A DNA stretch of 64,000 bases from Nicotiana tabacum (Eukaryota; Streptophyta; Magnoliopsida; Solanales; Solanaceae), in contig NC_134101.1 of the NCBI RefSeq assembly GCF_000715075.1, positions 194,452,103-194,516,102 of the forward strand. The letters are read 5' to 3'. Positions within the stretch are counted from its first letter, which is position 1; every line of letters starts with the position of its first letter. Made by a program: the position numbers and the translations under genes. The notes under the pieces were generated by a model that saw only the letters and a list, made by a program, of their open reading frames with translations, was not told the origin of the DNA and searched no databases. Of this stretch, positions 9,807 through 20,579 are shown one piece after another.

Positions 9807-10193
9807 TGAAAATGTTGGTTTATGTTTAGTCAACAATGGCATGCCAATTGGAAGAGTTGGTGGAAAGAGTTGGTGTGGATGCTAGGAGGAAACTTCCTCC
9901 TTTGATGTCACCCATGACATCAAGAGGAGGTAGTTTGATGTCACCAATGACATCAAGAGGAGGTCTTTACCTCTATAAATAGATGCACTCCTTCACTTGT
10001 AGAAATCATCCCAAAATAATACAATACATTGTAGTGAGTAGAGAGTTAAGAGAGAAATTCTCTTAAGTGTAATTGGGAAATCTCCCCTTCCTTTGTTAAT
10101 ATTAAAAGGGCAATTGTTCTCTGGTGGACGTAGGATTATTTTGATCCGAACCACGTTAAATCTTGTGTTCTTTCTTTTACGTTTCCGCTAACA
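9807..10193 (+). repeat. 5' LTR of the Copia element (387 bp)
   Basis: Starts TGAAAATGTTGG and ends CGCTAACA. It differs from the 3' LTR only at three places: GGAAACTT/GGAAGCTT, AGAGGAGG/AGAGAAGG and AAATCTTG/AAATTTTG, all transitions. A TATAAATA box lies at 9974-9981. Just upstream is a duplicated palindromic block (TTGATGTCA...TGACATCAA, 9901-9922 and 9933-9954). Confidence 0.95.
9901..9962 (+). promoter_or_regulatory. Duplicated palindromic motif upstream of the Copia TATA box
   Basis: Two tandem units of about 31 bp each contain TGATGTCACC(C/A)ATGACATCA, a nearly perfect palindrome whose half TGACATCA resembles bZIP-type sites. They end about 12 bp before TATAAATA (9974-9981). The 3' LTR repeats the arrangement at about 14417-14478. 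Tandem U3 motifs act as enhancers in Tnt1 and Tto1 (established); a similar role here is inference. Confidence 0.5.
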
Positions 10194-10195
10194 AT

Positions 10196-10207
10196 TGGTA
10201 TCAGAGC
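10196..10207 (+). other. Primer-binding site of the Copia element
   Basis: TGGTATCAGAGC, two bases after the LTR end, is complementary to the 3' end of plant initiator methionine tRNA, the usual Copia primer. Confidence 0.9.
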
Positions 10208-10249
10208 GACAAGATTCTTTAACGATCCAAGGAGAAAGAACAAGCAAAT

Positions 10250-13200
10250 ATGAGTTCCATGAAGTTTGAAATTGATAGATTCAATGGACGCAACAACTTC
10301 AATATCTGGAAGATCCAGATGATGGCGTTACTGCGGAGGGAAGGTTCAATCCATGCTATTGACGGAAAGTATCCTACGGATATATCAGCTCCCGACAAGG
10401 AGAAGATTGAAGGGGATGCATTGAGTGCAATCCAACTATCCCTTGCACCTAACGTGCTTTGTGAAGTGAGTACGGGTACCGAAGAGACGACCAAACAGTT
10501 GTGGGAAAAGCTAGAAGGGCTATACCAAGACCGATCAGTGACAACAAGAATGTTGTTACAACGGCGTCTTCACACATTTAAGATGGGGTTAGGTACTTCG
10601 TTACAAGATCATTTAGATGCGTTTAATAAACTTGTCATGGACTTACAGATTGCAGGAATTAAAAGGGAGGAGGAGACGCTTGCATGTGCTTTGCTATTTT
10701 CATTGACTTCAGGATATCGTGATATTGAGAATTCAATGATGTATAGCAAGGAGCCTATCAAGCTTGAGCAAGTGCGGCAGGCACTTAACTCTAGTGATGT
10801 GCGGAGGCACATTGAAGGAGATAGAGATGACCAGGCAAGTGGCCTCTTTGTAAGAGGCCGGACTAGCCAACAGGGAAAGACCAAATCAAAGCACAGATCA
10901 AAGTCTCGTGTGAACAAGAAGAATACAGAGTGTTGGGGTTGTGGCAAGAAAGGGCACTTTGAACGAGATTGCCCAATGTCAAAGTCCAAGGAAAAGGCGA
11001 GTGCATCTACAGTTGAACAAGTACATAATTTTGATAATGATTATGTACTAACAACATCGTGTAATAATAATAGTAGTTATGAAAACAAATGGGTGTTAGA
11101 CTCTGCTTGTACTCTGCATATGACGTTCCGAAAAGACTGGTTTAGCAGCTACGAGAAAAGTGGAGGAACCGTAGTAATGGGCAATAATGCAACTTGTGCA
11201 ATAGTTGGCATTGGCTCAGTTCGGGTTCGCTGCCATGATGAAATCGTGAGGACTATTACACAAGTCCGTCATGTTCCTGATCTGAAGAAGAATTTGATCT
11301 CCTTGGGTACTCTGGATGAACAAGGCTACAGGTACATGAGCGAAGCAGGAACTATGAAGGTGACTAAAGGTTCTTTAGTCATGCTGAAAGGCAAGCTGGA
11401 GAACGACCTTTACACATTGGCCGGAAGCACCATTGTTGGCTCTGCAAATGCATCTACAGTGCAGTTATCTAATGATGACAAGGCAAGACTATGGCACATG
11501 AGACTGGGTCATATGAGCGCACGTGGACTGGAGATGTTGAGCAATCGTAAACTTTTGGAAGGTGAGAAGATCAGCACGCTTGACTTCTGTGAGCACTGCG
11601 TTCTAGGGAAGCAGAAGAAGGTCAGCTTCAGCACTGGCAAACACAAGACAAGAGGAGTGCTAGACTACATCCATTCAGATTTATGGGGTCCTTCTAAACT
11701 TCCATCGAAGGGCGGAAAGAGGTATCTTATCACTTTTATTGATGATTTCTCACGAAAGGTTTGGGTGCATTTTTGAAGGCAAAAAGTGATGCTTTTGAAG
11801 CATTTAAAGAGTGGAAGATTTTGGTTGAAAATCAAATGGAGCGGAAAATCAAGTATCTTCGCACAGACAATGGCTTGGAGTTTTGCAATGAAGAGTTTAA
11901 TGAATTCTGCAAGGTTCATGGGATCTCAAGACATAGGACTGTCAGGCATACCCCACAGCAGAATGGAGTTGCCGAGAGAATGAACAGAACTCTTCTTGAA
12001 AAGGCTCGTTGTATGCTTCTACAAGCCAAAATGTCAAAAGTATTTTGGGCTGAAGCAGTTCACAATGCTGCTCATATTGTCAATCGATCTCCAGCATCGG
12101 CAATTGACTTTAAGACTCCGAATGAGGTATGGTCAGGTGAACCCTCTAACTATTCATACTTACGAGTATTTGGGTGTCCAGCTTATTATCACGTTAATGA
12201 AGGAAAGCTTGAACCAAGGGCTAAGAAGGCCATATTCGTAGGGTATGTGGATGGAGTAAAAGGGTACAAACTTTGGTGTTTGTCTTTACTCAAATTTATA
12301 GTTAGTAGAGATGTCACCTTCGATGAATCCTCTATACTTGATCCCCGTAAAGTTTCCGTGGAGCTTTCAGGAAACAAGAACAACGAGCAGGTGGAGCTTC
12401 CGGTGGAACTTGCCAAGGAAAAGGATCAAGAGACTCAGGTTAAAGATGAGTCAGAAGATGTAGGCGTTGAAGAACTTGCTGTCAATGAACCATACACAAT
12501 TGCGAAGGGGAGGGAGAAGAGGCAGACACGAGAACCGGAACGCCTTATAAATCAAGCAAACTTGATTGCATATGCGTTCGTAGCTGCACAAGAAGAGATT
12601 AAAGATCTGGAGCCCTCCTCGTATATTGAAGCAACTTCTTGCAAGGATGCCGCACAATGGCGGTTAGCCATGACTGAAGAGATAGAGTCTCTTCACAAGA
12701 ATCAGACATGGGTCTTAGTGAAAAGACAAAAGGGGAAGAGGACAGTTGGATGCAAGTGGGTCTACCGAAAGAAAGAGGGAATTCCTGAAGTGGAAGATGC
12801 TAGGTTCAAGGCGAGATTGGTTGCAAAAGGTTTCAGCCAAAAGGAGGGAATTGACTACAATGAGATTTTCTCTCCGGTCGTGAAGCATAGCTCAATTCGC
12901 GTGCTACTAGCATTGGTTGCACAATTTGACTTGGAGCTTCAACAGCTTGATGTCAAAACTGCTTTCTTACACGGTGATCTAGAAGAGACAATCTATATGG
13001 ATCAACCAGAAGGTTTCCTAGCTGAGGGAAAAGAAGATCACGTATGCCAACTAAAGAAGTCTTTGTATGGTTTGAAGCAATCCCCTAGACAGTAGTACAA
13101 GAGGTTTGATGCATTCATGACTACACATGAATTCTCAAGGAGTGCATTTGATAGTTGTGTGTATCACAAGAAGATGTCTGGTAACTCAATGATTTATTTA

Positions 13201-14172
13201 CTGTTGTATGTTAATGATATGCTTATTGCTGCTAACAACATTACAGAGATAAATGCTTTGAAGAAACTATTGAGTAAAGAATTTGACATGAAGGATTTAG
13301 GAGCTGCAAAGAAAATCCTTGGTATGGAGATTTCAAGAGAAGACGATGTTGTACATCTTTCTCAGAAGAGGTATATTGAAAGGGTTCTCGAGAGATTCAA
13401 TATGCAAACGTGCAAGCCTGTAAGTACACCATTAGCTCCTCATTTTAAACTTTCAGAGTCACAAATGCCTCAGTCCGAGGATGAGGTGGAGCATATGTCA
13501 AAGATTCCTTATGCCAGTGCAGTTGGTAGTATTATGTATGCTATGGTATGCACACGTCCAGATATTGCTCAATCTGTAAGTGTGGTAAGTAGATACATGT
13601 CCAACCCAGGAAAGAGGCATTGGGAAGCTGTCAAGTGGATATTGAGATATCTCAAAGGAGCTTCTGGTGTTGGTCTTACCTTTCGAAAAAGTGGTACAGG
13701 TATTTCAATTCTCGGTTATGTGGATTCTGACTATGCAGGAGATCTTGACAGAAGAATGTCCACAACTGGATACATCTTTACCCTCGTTGGCAGTGCCGTC
13801 AGTTGGAAGTTGACTTTGCAGTCGATTGTCGCTTTGTCTACGACAGAAGCAGAATACATGGCAGCAGCGGAGGCGGTAAAGGAAGCTATCTGGTTGAAAA
13901 GTTTAGTAGCGGAATTGAGTTTGGTTCAGCTGGAATCAACTCTTAGATGTGATAGTCAGAGTGCTATTCATCTAATGAAAAATCAGATATTTCGTGAGCG
14001 CACTAAACACATTGATGTCAGATTTCATTTTATTTGAGATGTTATTGATGAGGGAACTATCAAGGTCGTGAAGGTTATCACAGACGATAATGCTGCAGAC
14101 ATGTTGACCAAGATAGTCCCGCTCGCTAAGTTTGCACACTGCAAGGACTTGGCGGGGGTGTGCATCAACTGA
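10250..14172 (+). pseudogene. Copia gag-pol polyprotein, broken
   Basis: Starts MSSMKFEIDRFNG. Domains in order: gag with a CCHC knuckle CWGCGKKGHFERDC (from about residue 228); protease VLDSACT (about residue 283); integrase with HHCC zinc site and Asp, Asp (RTDNG), Glu (NGVAERMNRT); RT with KARLVAKGF and LDVKTAFLHGD; RNase H with CDSQSAIHL. Breaks: a one-base loss in a T run (11770-11774) gives a stop at 11774-11776; TAG at 13093-13095 replaces a conserved Trp after SPRQ; TGA at 14035-14037 replaces Arg in the RNase H tail. In addition the RT catalytic motif reads YVND instead of YVDD (AAT at 13213-13215). The frame ends at 14170-14172. The product would form the particle and copy and integrate the element; this copy cannot. 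Confidence 0.95.
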
Positions 14173-14311
14173 TGCAACTCCGAAGAGAACAGTTGCTAGG
14201 TGGAGGTGGTATGTTCAACAATGGTTTGATTCTTCTTGTTTCTTACAACGGGGTTGCCCAGTAAGCTTAAAAGTTTTGGCCAGAGTTGTTCACACACTCG
14301 AAACGCAAACC

Positions 14312-14322
14312 AAGGTGGAGAT
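14312..14322 (+). other. Polypurine tract of the Copia element
   Basis: AAGGTGGAGAT lies directly before the 3' LTR (TGAAAATG at 14323). It is the usual Copia plus-strand primer site. Confidence 0.85.
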
Positions 14323-14709
14323 TGAAAATGTTGGTTTATGTTTAGTCAACAATGGCATGCCAATTGGAAGAGTTGGTGGAAAGAGTTGGTGTGGATGCTA
14401 GGAGGAAGCTTCCTCCTTTGATGTCACCCATGACATCAAGAGGAGGTAGTTTGATGTCACCAATGACATCAAGAGAAGGTCTTTACCTCTATAAATAGAT
14501 GCACTCCTTCACTTGTAGAAATCATCCCAAAATAATACAATACATTGTAGTGAGTAGAGAGTTAAGAGAGAAATTCTCTTAAGTGTAATTGGGAAATCTC
14601 CCCTTCCTTTGTTAATATTAAAAGGGCAATTGTTCTCTGGTGGACGTAGGATTATTTTGATCCGAACCACGTTAAATTTTGTGTTCTTTCTTTTACGTTT
14701 CCGCTAACA
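14323..14709 (+). repeat. 3' LTR of the Copia element (387 bp)
   Basis: Same length as the 5' LTR with three transitions between them, followed directly by the GTTAA duplication. Confidence 0.95.
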
Positions 14710-14714
14710 GTTAA

Positions 14715-14749
14715 CAAAACCGTTTGGAAGGAGAGCTGGTCAAATGAAG
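14715..14749 (+). CDS. NEN-like: NEN-like gene, exon 2 (3' part, after the Copia insertion)
   Basis: Continues the split codon ACA and encodes TKPFGRRAGQMK, a conserved stretch of NEN proteins, then donor AAG/GTATCC. Confidence 0.85.
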
Positions 14750-15413
14750 GTATCCTTAACTTGGTGAATGTTGTCTACAGAATTTGCACCTCCATTAGAA
14801 AAACCAGCTTCTTTCAGCCAAATACAGTCACCAAAGTATTTAGTCTTTATTACTTTTTCCTTTCGATATGTTTTTCCCTAGATGATGACTCTGAATCGAA
14901 GGCATAAATTTATGCAGTTAAAGAATTAGAAACTCCCCCTGGAAAGTCTCTAAAGTTTAAAATCCTGACTATAGTTGCAAGACTTTTGCACCCAATTGTG
15001 TAGCATAGCAGTCAGTGAATTAAGCTGGAATGGAACAGGAAGACCAGGCTCCAAACGACAGCAGAGACAAATGGAACTTGGTAGACAAAGTTACTGTGTA
15101 CTTGTGCTAGTGGGAAGTAGCAAGTATCTAGTAGATAACACTGCTATAAGTTTAGTTAGTGTTATATATAGCGGATATGTGAAGTTAGGGCTGAGGAAAG
15201 CAAAATAACCATGGGCTATACAGATTTGTTTTATCTTCTTTGATTAACCATGAATGATATGTCTAGAAACTGTCAAGGCTGGTTCACGTGAATCACAAAG
15301 TTGGTGCACAGATCTATCTTCCATGCACCAAGACTGGGATCAATGAGTTTTTTATTAGTCTTTCTCTTATCCAGAAATTCTGATACTAATTTGAGTGATA
15401 ATGTTTCTGGCAG
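14750..15413 (+). other. Intron 2 of the NEN-like gene
   Basis: Donor GTATCC, acceptor TTTCTGGCAG. AT-rich; no repeat or gene recognised inside. Confidence 0.7.
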
Positions 15414-15460
15414 TTGTCTAGTCTCGCAGCTTATTTTCGGTTTGAAGAGCAACCACATAG
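15414..15460 (+). CDS. NEN-like: NEN-like gene, exon 3
   Basis: Short exon (47 nt) encoding LSSLAAYFRFEEQPH. It carries the catalytic His of Exo III (157) and is followed by GTAAGT. Confidence 0.8.
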
Positions 15461-15710
15461 GTAAGTATGGATATTAATTTGTATTACGAATAATTTGATT
15501 CTTAGATCAGAGCTTTTCTTTTAGCGGAGGGATCAATTAGCTGACTTCTTAATCTTTTGCAGTGAAACGATTGATTCTCCATTTATTGCATATGAAAAGC
15601 AGTTCTTCTTGTACTTTCTAATTTTAACTCTTTAAGGAGTTAATTCTCGTTTGCCCTTTTCTCTTCCTCTCTGTTGTGATACCTCCATAAAAATTCTCTG
15701 ATACTTTCAG
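15461..15710 (+). other. Intron 3 of the NEN-like gene
   Basis: Consensus donor GTAAGT; acceptor ATACTTTCAG. Nothing else seen. Confidence 0.75.
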
Positions 15711-15774
15711 GAGTTTGCCTGATGTCCGGATGAATCTTGAAGTTCTCAAGCACTGTGGAACTGTTTTATTCTTG
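15711..15774 (+). CDS. NEN-like: NEN-like gene, exon 4
   Basis: Encodes SLPDVRMNLEVLKHCGTVLF, with the last catalytic Asp (162). Donor TTG/GTAAGA. Confidence 0.85.
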
Positions 15775-17112
15775 GTAAGAGTAACTACTCTTTTGCTCTA
15801 TTTCAGGTCTACGATTGGCTTTTTCTTTCGCAGACGGCTGCCTCACCCATCCGACATTGAAATTCTTAAGATTCTGAATTTATTTTTCTTAAAATAACCT
15901 CTTGAAACTTCTTGTTGGTTCATATTGATTTAATAATTCTTTGAACAAGTGGGCGGCCTTACTTAAATATCTTGATAGAGAAATTTAACAATTTGTAGAT
16001 TTGGATATCTATTCTTTGAAAAGCTCATCCAAACAATGGGATCTGAATCGTGATCCCCATTATCTGAAAGAATTATATACCTCTCTTATCTATCTGGGTA
16101 ACAGAGATGACTACATCTAGTTCACCTTGAAATGATCATCTGTAAATATAAATATATAGTAATTTTTATAATAGTGCTCTTGTCCCAGTTTCTGACTGAG
16201 GGGTTGATTGGCTCTGGTGCTACATACTTCAGATTGTTATAGTGAGAGTTTATGGGCCAAACCTTCTCGTTTTTTATCTTCAGTCTAGTTTGATAGATGT
16301 TGAATTTTGTTAAAGATGAAGTCTGAGATGAGATTAAATCGTAGACGCAAAAATATCTTATGTGTAAATGTATCAAAAGCTTGTTATTTATACTCCAAAG
16401 TGCTCGACACACGAATTCTGTGATTAGTAAGGTTGCATTCAGCAAAATGGAAACAAAATAATCAGTCTATACTTAAGCATATCAAATAATCAGTCTGAGA
16501 ATACATAATATGAAGTCATGTCTGTATGTACGTACATACTGTGGGTAGTGAGGTCAGTGGGTGGTGCCGGTGGGGGAGAGGGGAGAACTGAAGCAGGGGT
16601 AACTGAATCTATCATCCTATGGAATACTTTTACCCTGCACCCTCCACATAAGATTAAGGACTGGGATATTTCCCTGCCTGATTCACTCCATGACAAATTA
16701 TGCATGGCCCATATAACTACAACACATTATCTGATCCTCAATATGGAACTGAATGATCATTTATTTTATATGTGTATACTGTCAACAAATAGTATTTCCA
16801 CAGGGTATAGTCTTGTGCTGTGTGGCATATCTTAATTGTAATATATTGGAGCTGACTTCCATTTGATCAAATGTGTTGTTGCATATTTACTCAACTGCTT
16901 AAGTCGAGAACCATTAAGAAGGACGTAACTGATTTTAGTTGAAGTTCCTTTCATAGGAAGAAAGTCATAATTTGGAAAAATGAACTTGGACACCTGAATA
17001 GTTGGTTGAATCAGCCATATATAAAGGTCTTCTGATGCTGGTGTCCTTACTAGTTACTACATGAACGTTACTTTAGTCTGGGCAACTATATATTTTTGTT
17101 TATGTGCATGAG
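15775..17112 (+). other. Intron 4 of the NEN-like gene (1338 nt)
   Basis: Donor GTAAGA; the acceptor ATGCATGAG is weaker than the others but gives the right phase. No transposon or RNA gene recognised inside. Confidence 0.65.
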
Positions 17113-17450
17113 TCTATTTTTCCTGAAGTACTTCAAAGTTCATGGATTTCTCCTGAAGAAGTTTCGATACCTTCTACTTTTGCAATCCCTTATGATGGAA
17201 ACCCAAGAATACATATTATGCACAATGACATTGATTTGAAGCTGCATTGTAGTCGCCTCAAGGTGCAGCTTGGAATTAGAAAGTTTGATGATGCTAATCG
17301 TCCACTCACTTTTGTGGTGGGTGCCTCTTCGTGTTTACGTGAAGTTCTGGATGAGTGTGATATTCTTGTTGAGCAGAGGTACAAGGATTGCGGTGGTGAC
17401 TCAGAATGGTTGCCTGTGGTTAACAGAGAATATCAGAGCGTTCGATTGCG
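17113..17450 (+). CDS. NEN-like: NEN-like gene, exon 5
   Basis: Encodes the first part of the C-terminal region, beginning SIFPEVLQSSWISPEE and reaching NREYQSVRL. It is intact over 112 codons. The region follows the nuclease domain in plant NEN proteins and has no catalytic motif I recognise. Donor GCG/GTAAGT at 17450/17451. Confidence 0.85.
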
Positions 17451-17878
17451 GTAAGTTACTGAACATTTCTTCATCAGGAAAGATAACCTCAATTCAGATA
17501 TCCGAGTAAGTCACTTCTTTCTTCTTTGTTTTCTACCGATGATTTAGTGCTATGATCTCCACTAAGAGACGATTACATGCTGCTGATTTGGTAGTTACTT
17601 TTCATAGATGAACTAGAATTGCTTTGACATATTCATATGGGTAAAGGAAAATCACGTATATGATCTCTCTGCTTTACTAACAAATGTAGTTCTTTGACAT
17701 ATGAAGTTCCTTTCATCTCCATTCTCAATACAAGGCCCAAAGGGTCTCTCGATTGCATAATTTTTTCCATAGTCCCATATTTCTGTTCTTTGAGCTCATA
17801 TCTGGAACATTATAGGCTTTTACCATGTTTTTATGTTTCATTTGATCATATTTCACTTTTTGATTGTTTATTTTGCAG
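17451..17878 (+). other. Intron 5 of the NEN-like gene
   Basis: Donor GTAAGT; acceptor TTATTTTGCAG. AT-rich, nothing else recognised. Confidence 0.75.
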
Positions 17879-18116
17879 CTTGAATGCTAGAGTGGATGGT
17901 AACACTGTTCACTGGAGGACGCAGATAGAGAGATATCAGAATGAATCTTCCACCTTCCAAAAAGTTGAGTCTAGTAATTTTGACTCCGCGGAACTAGAGA
18001 GCTTGTTCATTCGTGGGACCTATGTGGATGCATTTTTCTCTTTAGAAACCTTTGATTATATGGAGAAAGCAGGTATCGGCTTAGTGGCTGATAAGTTGAT
18101 TATACTTCACCAGTGA
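17879..18116 (+). CDS. NEN-like: NEN-like gene, exon 6 with stop codon
   Basis: Completes the Arg codon and encodes LNARVDGNTVHWRTQIERYQ, ending in KLIILHQ and TGA at 18114-18116. The frame is undamaged, which fits a recent loss of the gene by the Copia insertion. Confidence 0.85.
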
Positions 18117-18528
18117 TTTGGTCACTCTAGCTTATGTTATGTAATGCATTACCCACCTTGAGTATTCATTGTTCGGTATGTTACTACTTCTAACGTATTA
18201 TTTTGGCTTATCTATTGTAAAATTGATATGATGCCCTGTAGAAAGTGAACCTTACTATTTTTATGAGTGTACCAAGTATTAACACTTCAGTCCCTTCAAG
18301 ATTAAGCTGATGAAGTGGATACCAAGGGATTGGATGAGTTTGGTTTATCTAGTTTTTAAAATCGACTTTGCCCTTGTTATATTTTATTTTATTATGAAAT
18401 ATTGTACTAAATGAATGATAATTCCTTGTTGAAACCTTCTGATTTCTGCATTTTTTGTTTGTCGGATTTTTTTCTATATTGTCTTTTGCTGAGAAGAGTT
18501 CAAAGATCATTGTCGAAGTAGTAGTATG
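18117..18528 (+). other. 3' flank of the NEN-like gene
   Basis: AT-rich sequence that should hold the 3' UTR and poly(A) signals; no single AATAAA stands out. No gene seen. Confidence 0.5.
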
Positions 18529-19022
18529 TGTTAGGACCGAAAAAACTTGGTGTCATGCGGAAGCTAGCAAAGCATACCTTGAACGACAATAAATTATACA
18601 ATAAAGAGAAATATACCAAAAGAGATACAAACATATAACATGGTTCGGTCAACTGACCTACATCCACAGCGGAGACGAGCAATCCACTATATAAAAATAG
18701 AGTACAAAATATCGAGAGAACAACTTCACGAAGAGGCAAACACAAGTGACACATTAACACTTGTCCCGTAAAGTTCTCCCTCTAAACACGACTATCAAAC
18801 CTCATATGACTATATTGTGGATGCTACTGAATGAGAAGTAAGGCTCCTCAATTTATAAAAATCCAAATATTTTCCTATAAGAAAAGGGATTAGCTAAACA
18901 TGGAAGAATTATAATTTCCTTCTACAAAAAGGAAAACCCAATTATGTAAATATGTTATCCTTTCCTTCATGAAATAAGAAAATCAATTAAGGTAAGAAAA
19001 TCTGGACAAACACCAAACAGCA
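18529..19022 (-). repeat. Probable solo LTR (about 490 bp)
   Basis: On the minus strand it starts about TGCTGTTTGG (19022) and ends GGTCCTAACA (18529). It contains a TATATAG box (minus, about 18689-18696) followed by GTGGATGTAGGTCA, which I associate with R/U5 regions of plant LTRs. There is no primer site, no second copy and no clear target duplication, so the ends are provisional. Confidence 0.45.
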
Positions 19023-19436
19023 CGTTGACCATGTTGCTGTAGCACTTTGTCAGCATCAGCCTTCGGTTCTATTTTACGTTTGCCTTTACTTTGTCCATCT
19101 TAAAATGGTGTTTTGTGCTTTCACGTTTTTAATTTGTAAGCACTTTGTTATTTTAAACTCCACCTAGACACGAGAGAGGATGAAGTGTGTTTTGCTCAAT
19201 TTTCGTGTGAAGAAACCTGGTTCTTTGACCTATAACTTTCAGTACCAAACACTAAGTAAAGTGTAGAAACTTAAAAGACACAAGCAATTTACATGGAAAA
19301 CTATATTGGTTAATGGATAAAAATCACGGCCTACCCATATTAGTTGTTTTCAAGCATCAATGAACAACAAGAGCAATTTTTAGGTTACAACTCAAAACCA
19401 AAGGACTATGAACTTTAGTATCTTAACCCCTACAAT
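19023..19436. other. Intergenic AT-rich sequence
   Basis: No ORF, repeat or RNA gene recognised. Confidence 0.5.
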
Positions 19437-20549
19437 TGTAATGACCCGGCCGGTCGTTTCATGAGTTACCGCTTCATTTCCCTTATTTCTGCTTCTTTAT
19501 GTCTTGTTCAGCTGTATTATGTGGTATCAGGTTGGTTGGTTCGGGTTCGGAGTGGTTTTGTAGAGGAATGAGGCACTTAGTCTCTTTTGAGTAAGTTTGA
19601 GTTGGAAAAGTCAATCGAATGTTGACTTATGGGTAGAAGGTCTCGAATGTGAATTCTGATGGTTCGGATAGCTTCGTTAGGTGATTTGGGACTTAGGAGC
19701 ATGATCAGAATGTATTTTGAAGGTCTGTGGTAGATTTAGGCTTGAATTGGCAAAATTAGAAATTTGGCATTTTCCGGTCGGCAAATTTTGATATCAGGGT
19801 CGGAATGGAATTCCGGAAATTGGAGTAGGTCCATGGTGGCATTTGGGATGTGTGTGTAAAATTTCAGGTCATTCGGACGAGATTTGATAGACATTTTTAT
19901 TGAATTCAAAATTCGGAAGTTTTGGAATCCTTAGGCTTGAATCCGAGGGTGATTTGATGTTTTGATGCTGTTTTGAGCGTTCCGAAGGTTGGAACAAGTT
20001 TGAATGATGTTATGGGATGTGTTGGCATGTTTGGTTACTCGGGTGAGCTTCAGGAGGTTATCAGACCATGTTTGAGGCAGTCAAGTTTGTTCTTCACGTT
20101 CGCGTATTAAGGGCTACGATCGTGATGGTTGATCAGGTGAAGCATCGCGAACGCGTAGGTTAAGTCGCGTTCGCGTAAGGTTAAGTGGACCAAAGCTGGG
20201 GCCACACGTTTGTTCTTCGCGAACGTGTTCAGTGGTCCGCGATCGCGTAGGAGTCATGGGTAGAGCATCGCGTTCACATAGGTATCGTCGCATTCGCGTA
20301 GAGTTATTTCTAGAGCCAGCTAAGTTTGTTCTTCGGGATTGCGATGGCCCTTCCGCTATCGCGATTAAGGAAAATCACCTGGACAGAATGTATATAAAGC
20401 CAACTTCGCAATTTTTAGGCCATTTCTCACCATTGTTGGCCGGTTTTGAAGCTTTTTGAGAGGGATTGAAGAGGGATTCGAACTTAGTGGGATTTAAAGC
20501 CTAAAATTGGGAATTAGGGCTTGAAATTGGAGAGTGTAAATTAGGGATT
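19437..20549 (+). repeat. 5' LTR of the Tekay-like remnant (3' part deleted)
   Basis: Shared with the 3' copy from about 20079 (GAGGCAGTCAAG) to about 20549, apart from an ~85-bp stretch near 36590-36660 that only the 3' copy has. A TATATAAA box lies at 20391-20398. Directly upstream (about 20098-20362) is an array of about ten CpG palindromes of the kind GCGATCGC, GCGTTCGC and GCGAACGC. Confidence 0.7.
20098..20362 (+). promoter_or_regulatory. CpG-palindrome array upstream of the Tekay LTR TATA box
   Basis: About ten near-palindromes GCG(AT/TT/AA)CGC, some with C-to-T or G-to-A decay, spaced 15-50 bp, ending about 30 bp before TATATAAA (20391-20398). The 3' LTR has the same array at about 36137-36470 before TATATAAA at 36497-36504. 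Confidence 0.55.
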
Positions 20550-20579
20550 ATGTGGTTCCAGTTATGCTTGATGACGAGT

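Larger units (their letters stand above)
9807..14709 (+). mobile_element. Ty1/Copia retrotransposon (Tork/Tnt1-like), 4903 bp, inside exon 2 of the NEN-like gene
   Basis: It has LTRs of 387 bp at both ends, a methionine-initiator tRNA primer site (10196-10207), a gag-pol frame (10250-14172), a polypurine tract AAGGTGGAGA (14312-14321) and a 5-bp target duplication GTTAA. The pol order protease, integrase, RT, RNase H is that of Copia. It lies in the same orientation as the host gene. The gag-pol frame has one frameshift, two stops and a changed catalytic residue, so it is not autonomous, although the LTRs differ at only three positions. Confidence 0.95.
7682..18116 (+). pseudogene. NEN-like: NEN-like DEDDh exonuclease-domain gene, exon 2 split by a Copia element
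   Basis: Six exons: 7682-7949, 9684-9806 plus 14715-14749, 15414-15460, 15711-15774, 17113-17450, 17879-18116. All junctions are GT/AG and phases agree. Without the Copia element and one target-duplication copy they give 1113 nt, a 370-residue protein. DnaQ-type motifs: Exo I FFDMETT (Asp16, Glu18), Exo II GHNIKEFDC (Asp102), Exo III HRSLPDVRMN (His157, Asp162), then a C-terminal region of about 190 residues. The order fits plant NEN proteins, NAC45/86-dependent exonuclease-domain proteins linked to enucleation of phloem sieve elements in Arabidopsis. As it stands the frame leaves codon 130, reads seven LTR codons and stops at 9827-9829, so Exo III and the C-terminus are lost. The NEN assignment is from memory of the family; paralogue not determined. 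Confidence 0.85.

Noticed and set aside
14132..14401. 89-residue plus-strand ORF
   Set aside because: It overlaps the end of Copia pol, the polypurine tract and the 3' LTR in another frame.
9813..14709. Copia LTR starting at TGTTGG (9813)
   Set aside because: That choice leaves TGAAAA unexplained at both LTRs and gives no target duplication. Starting at 9807 gives TG...CA ends and a perfect GTTAA duplication.
16490..16835. Overlapping ORFs in intron 4
   Set aside because: They lie in an intron of the NEN-like gene, on both strands, without domain features.
18529..19022. Complete LTR retrotransposon near 18.5 kb
   Set aside because: Only one LTR-like segment is present, with no primer site, ORF or target duplication; kept as a probable solo LTR.
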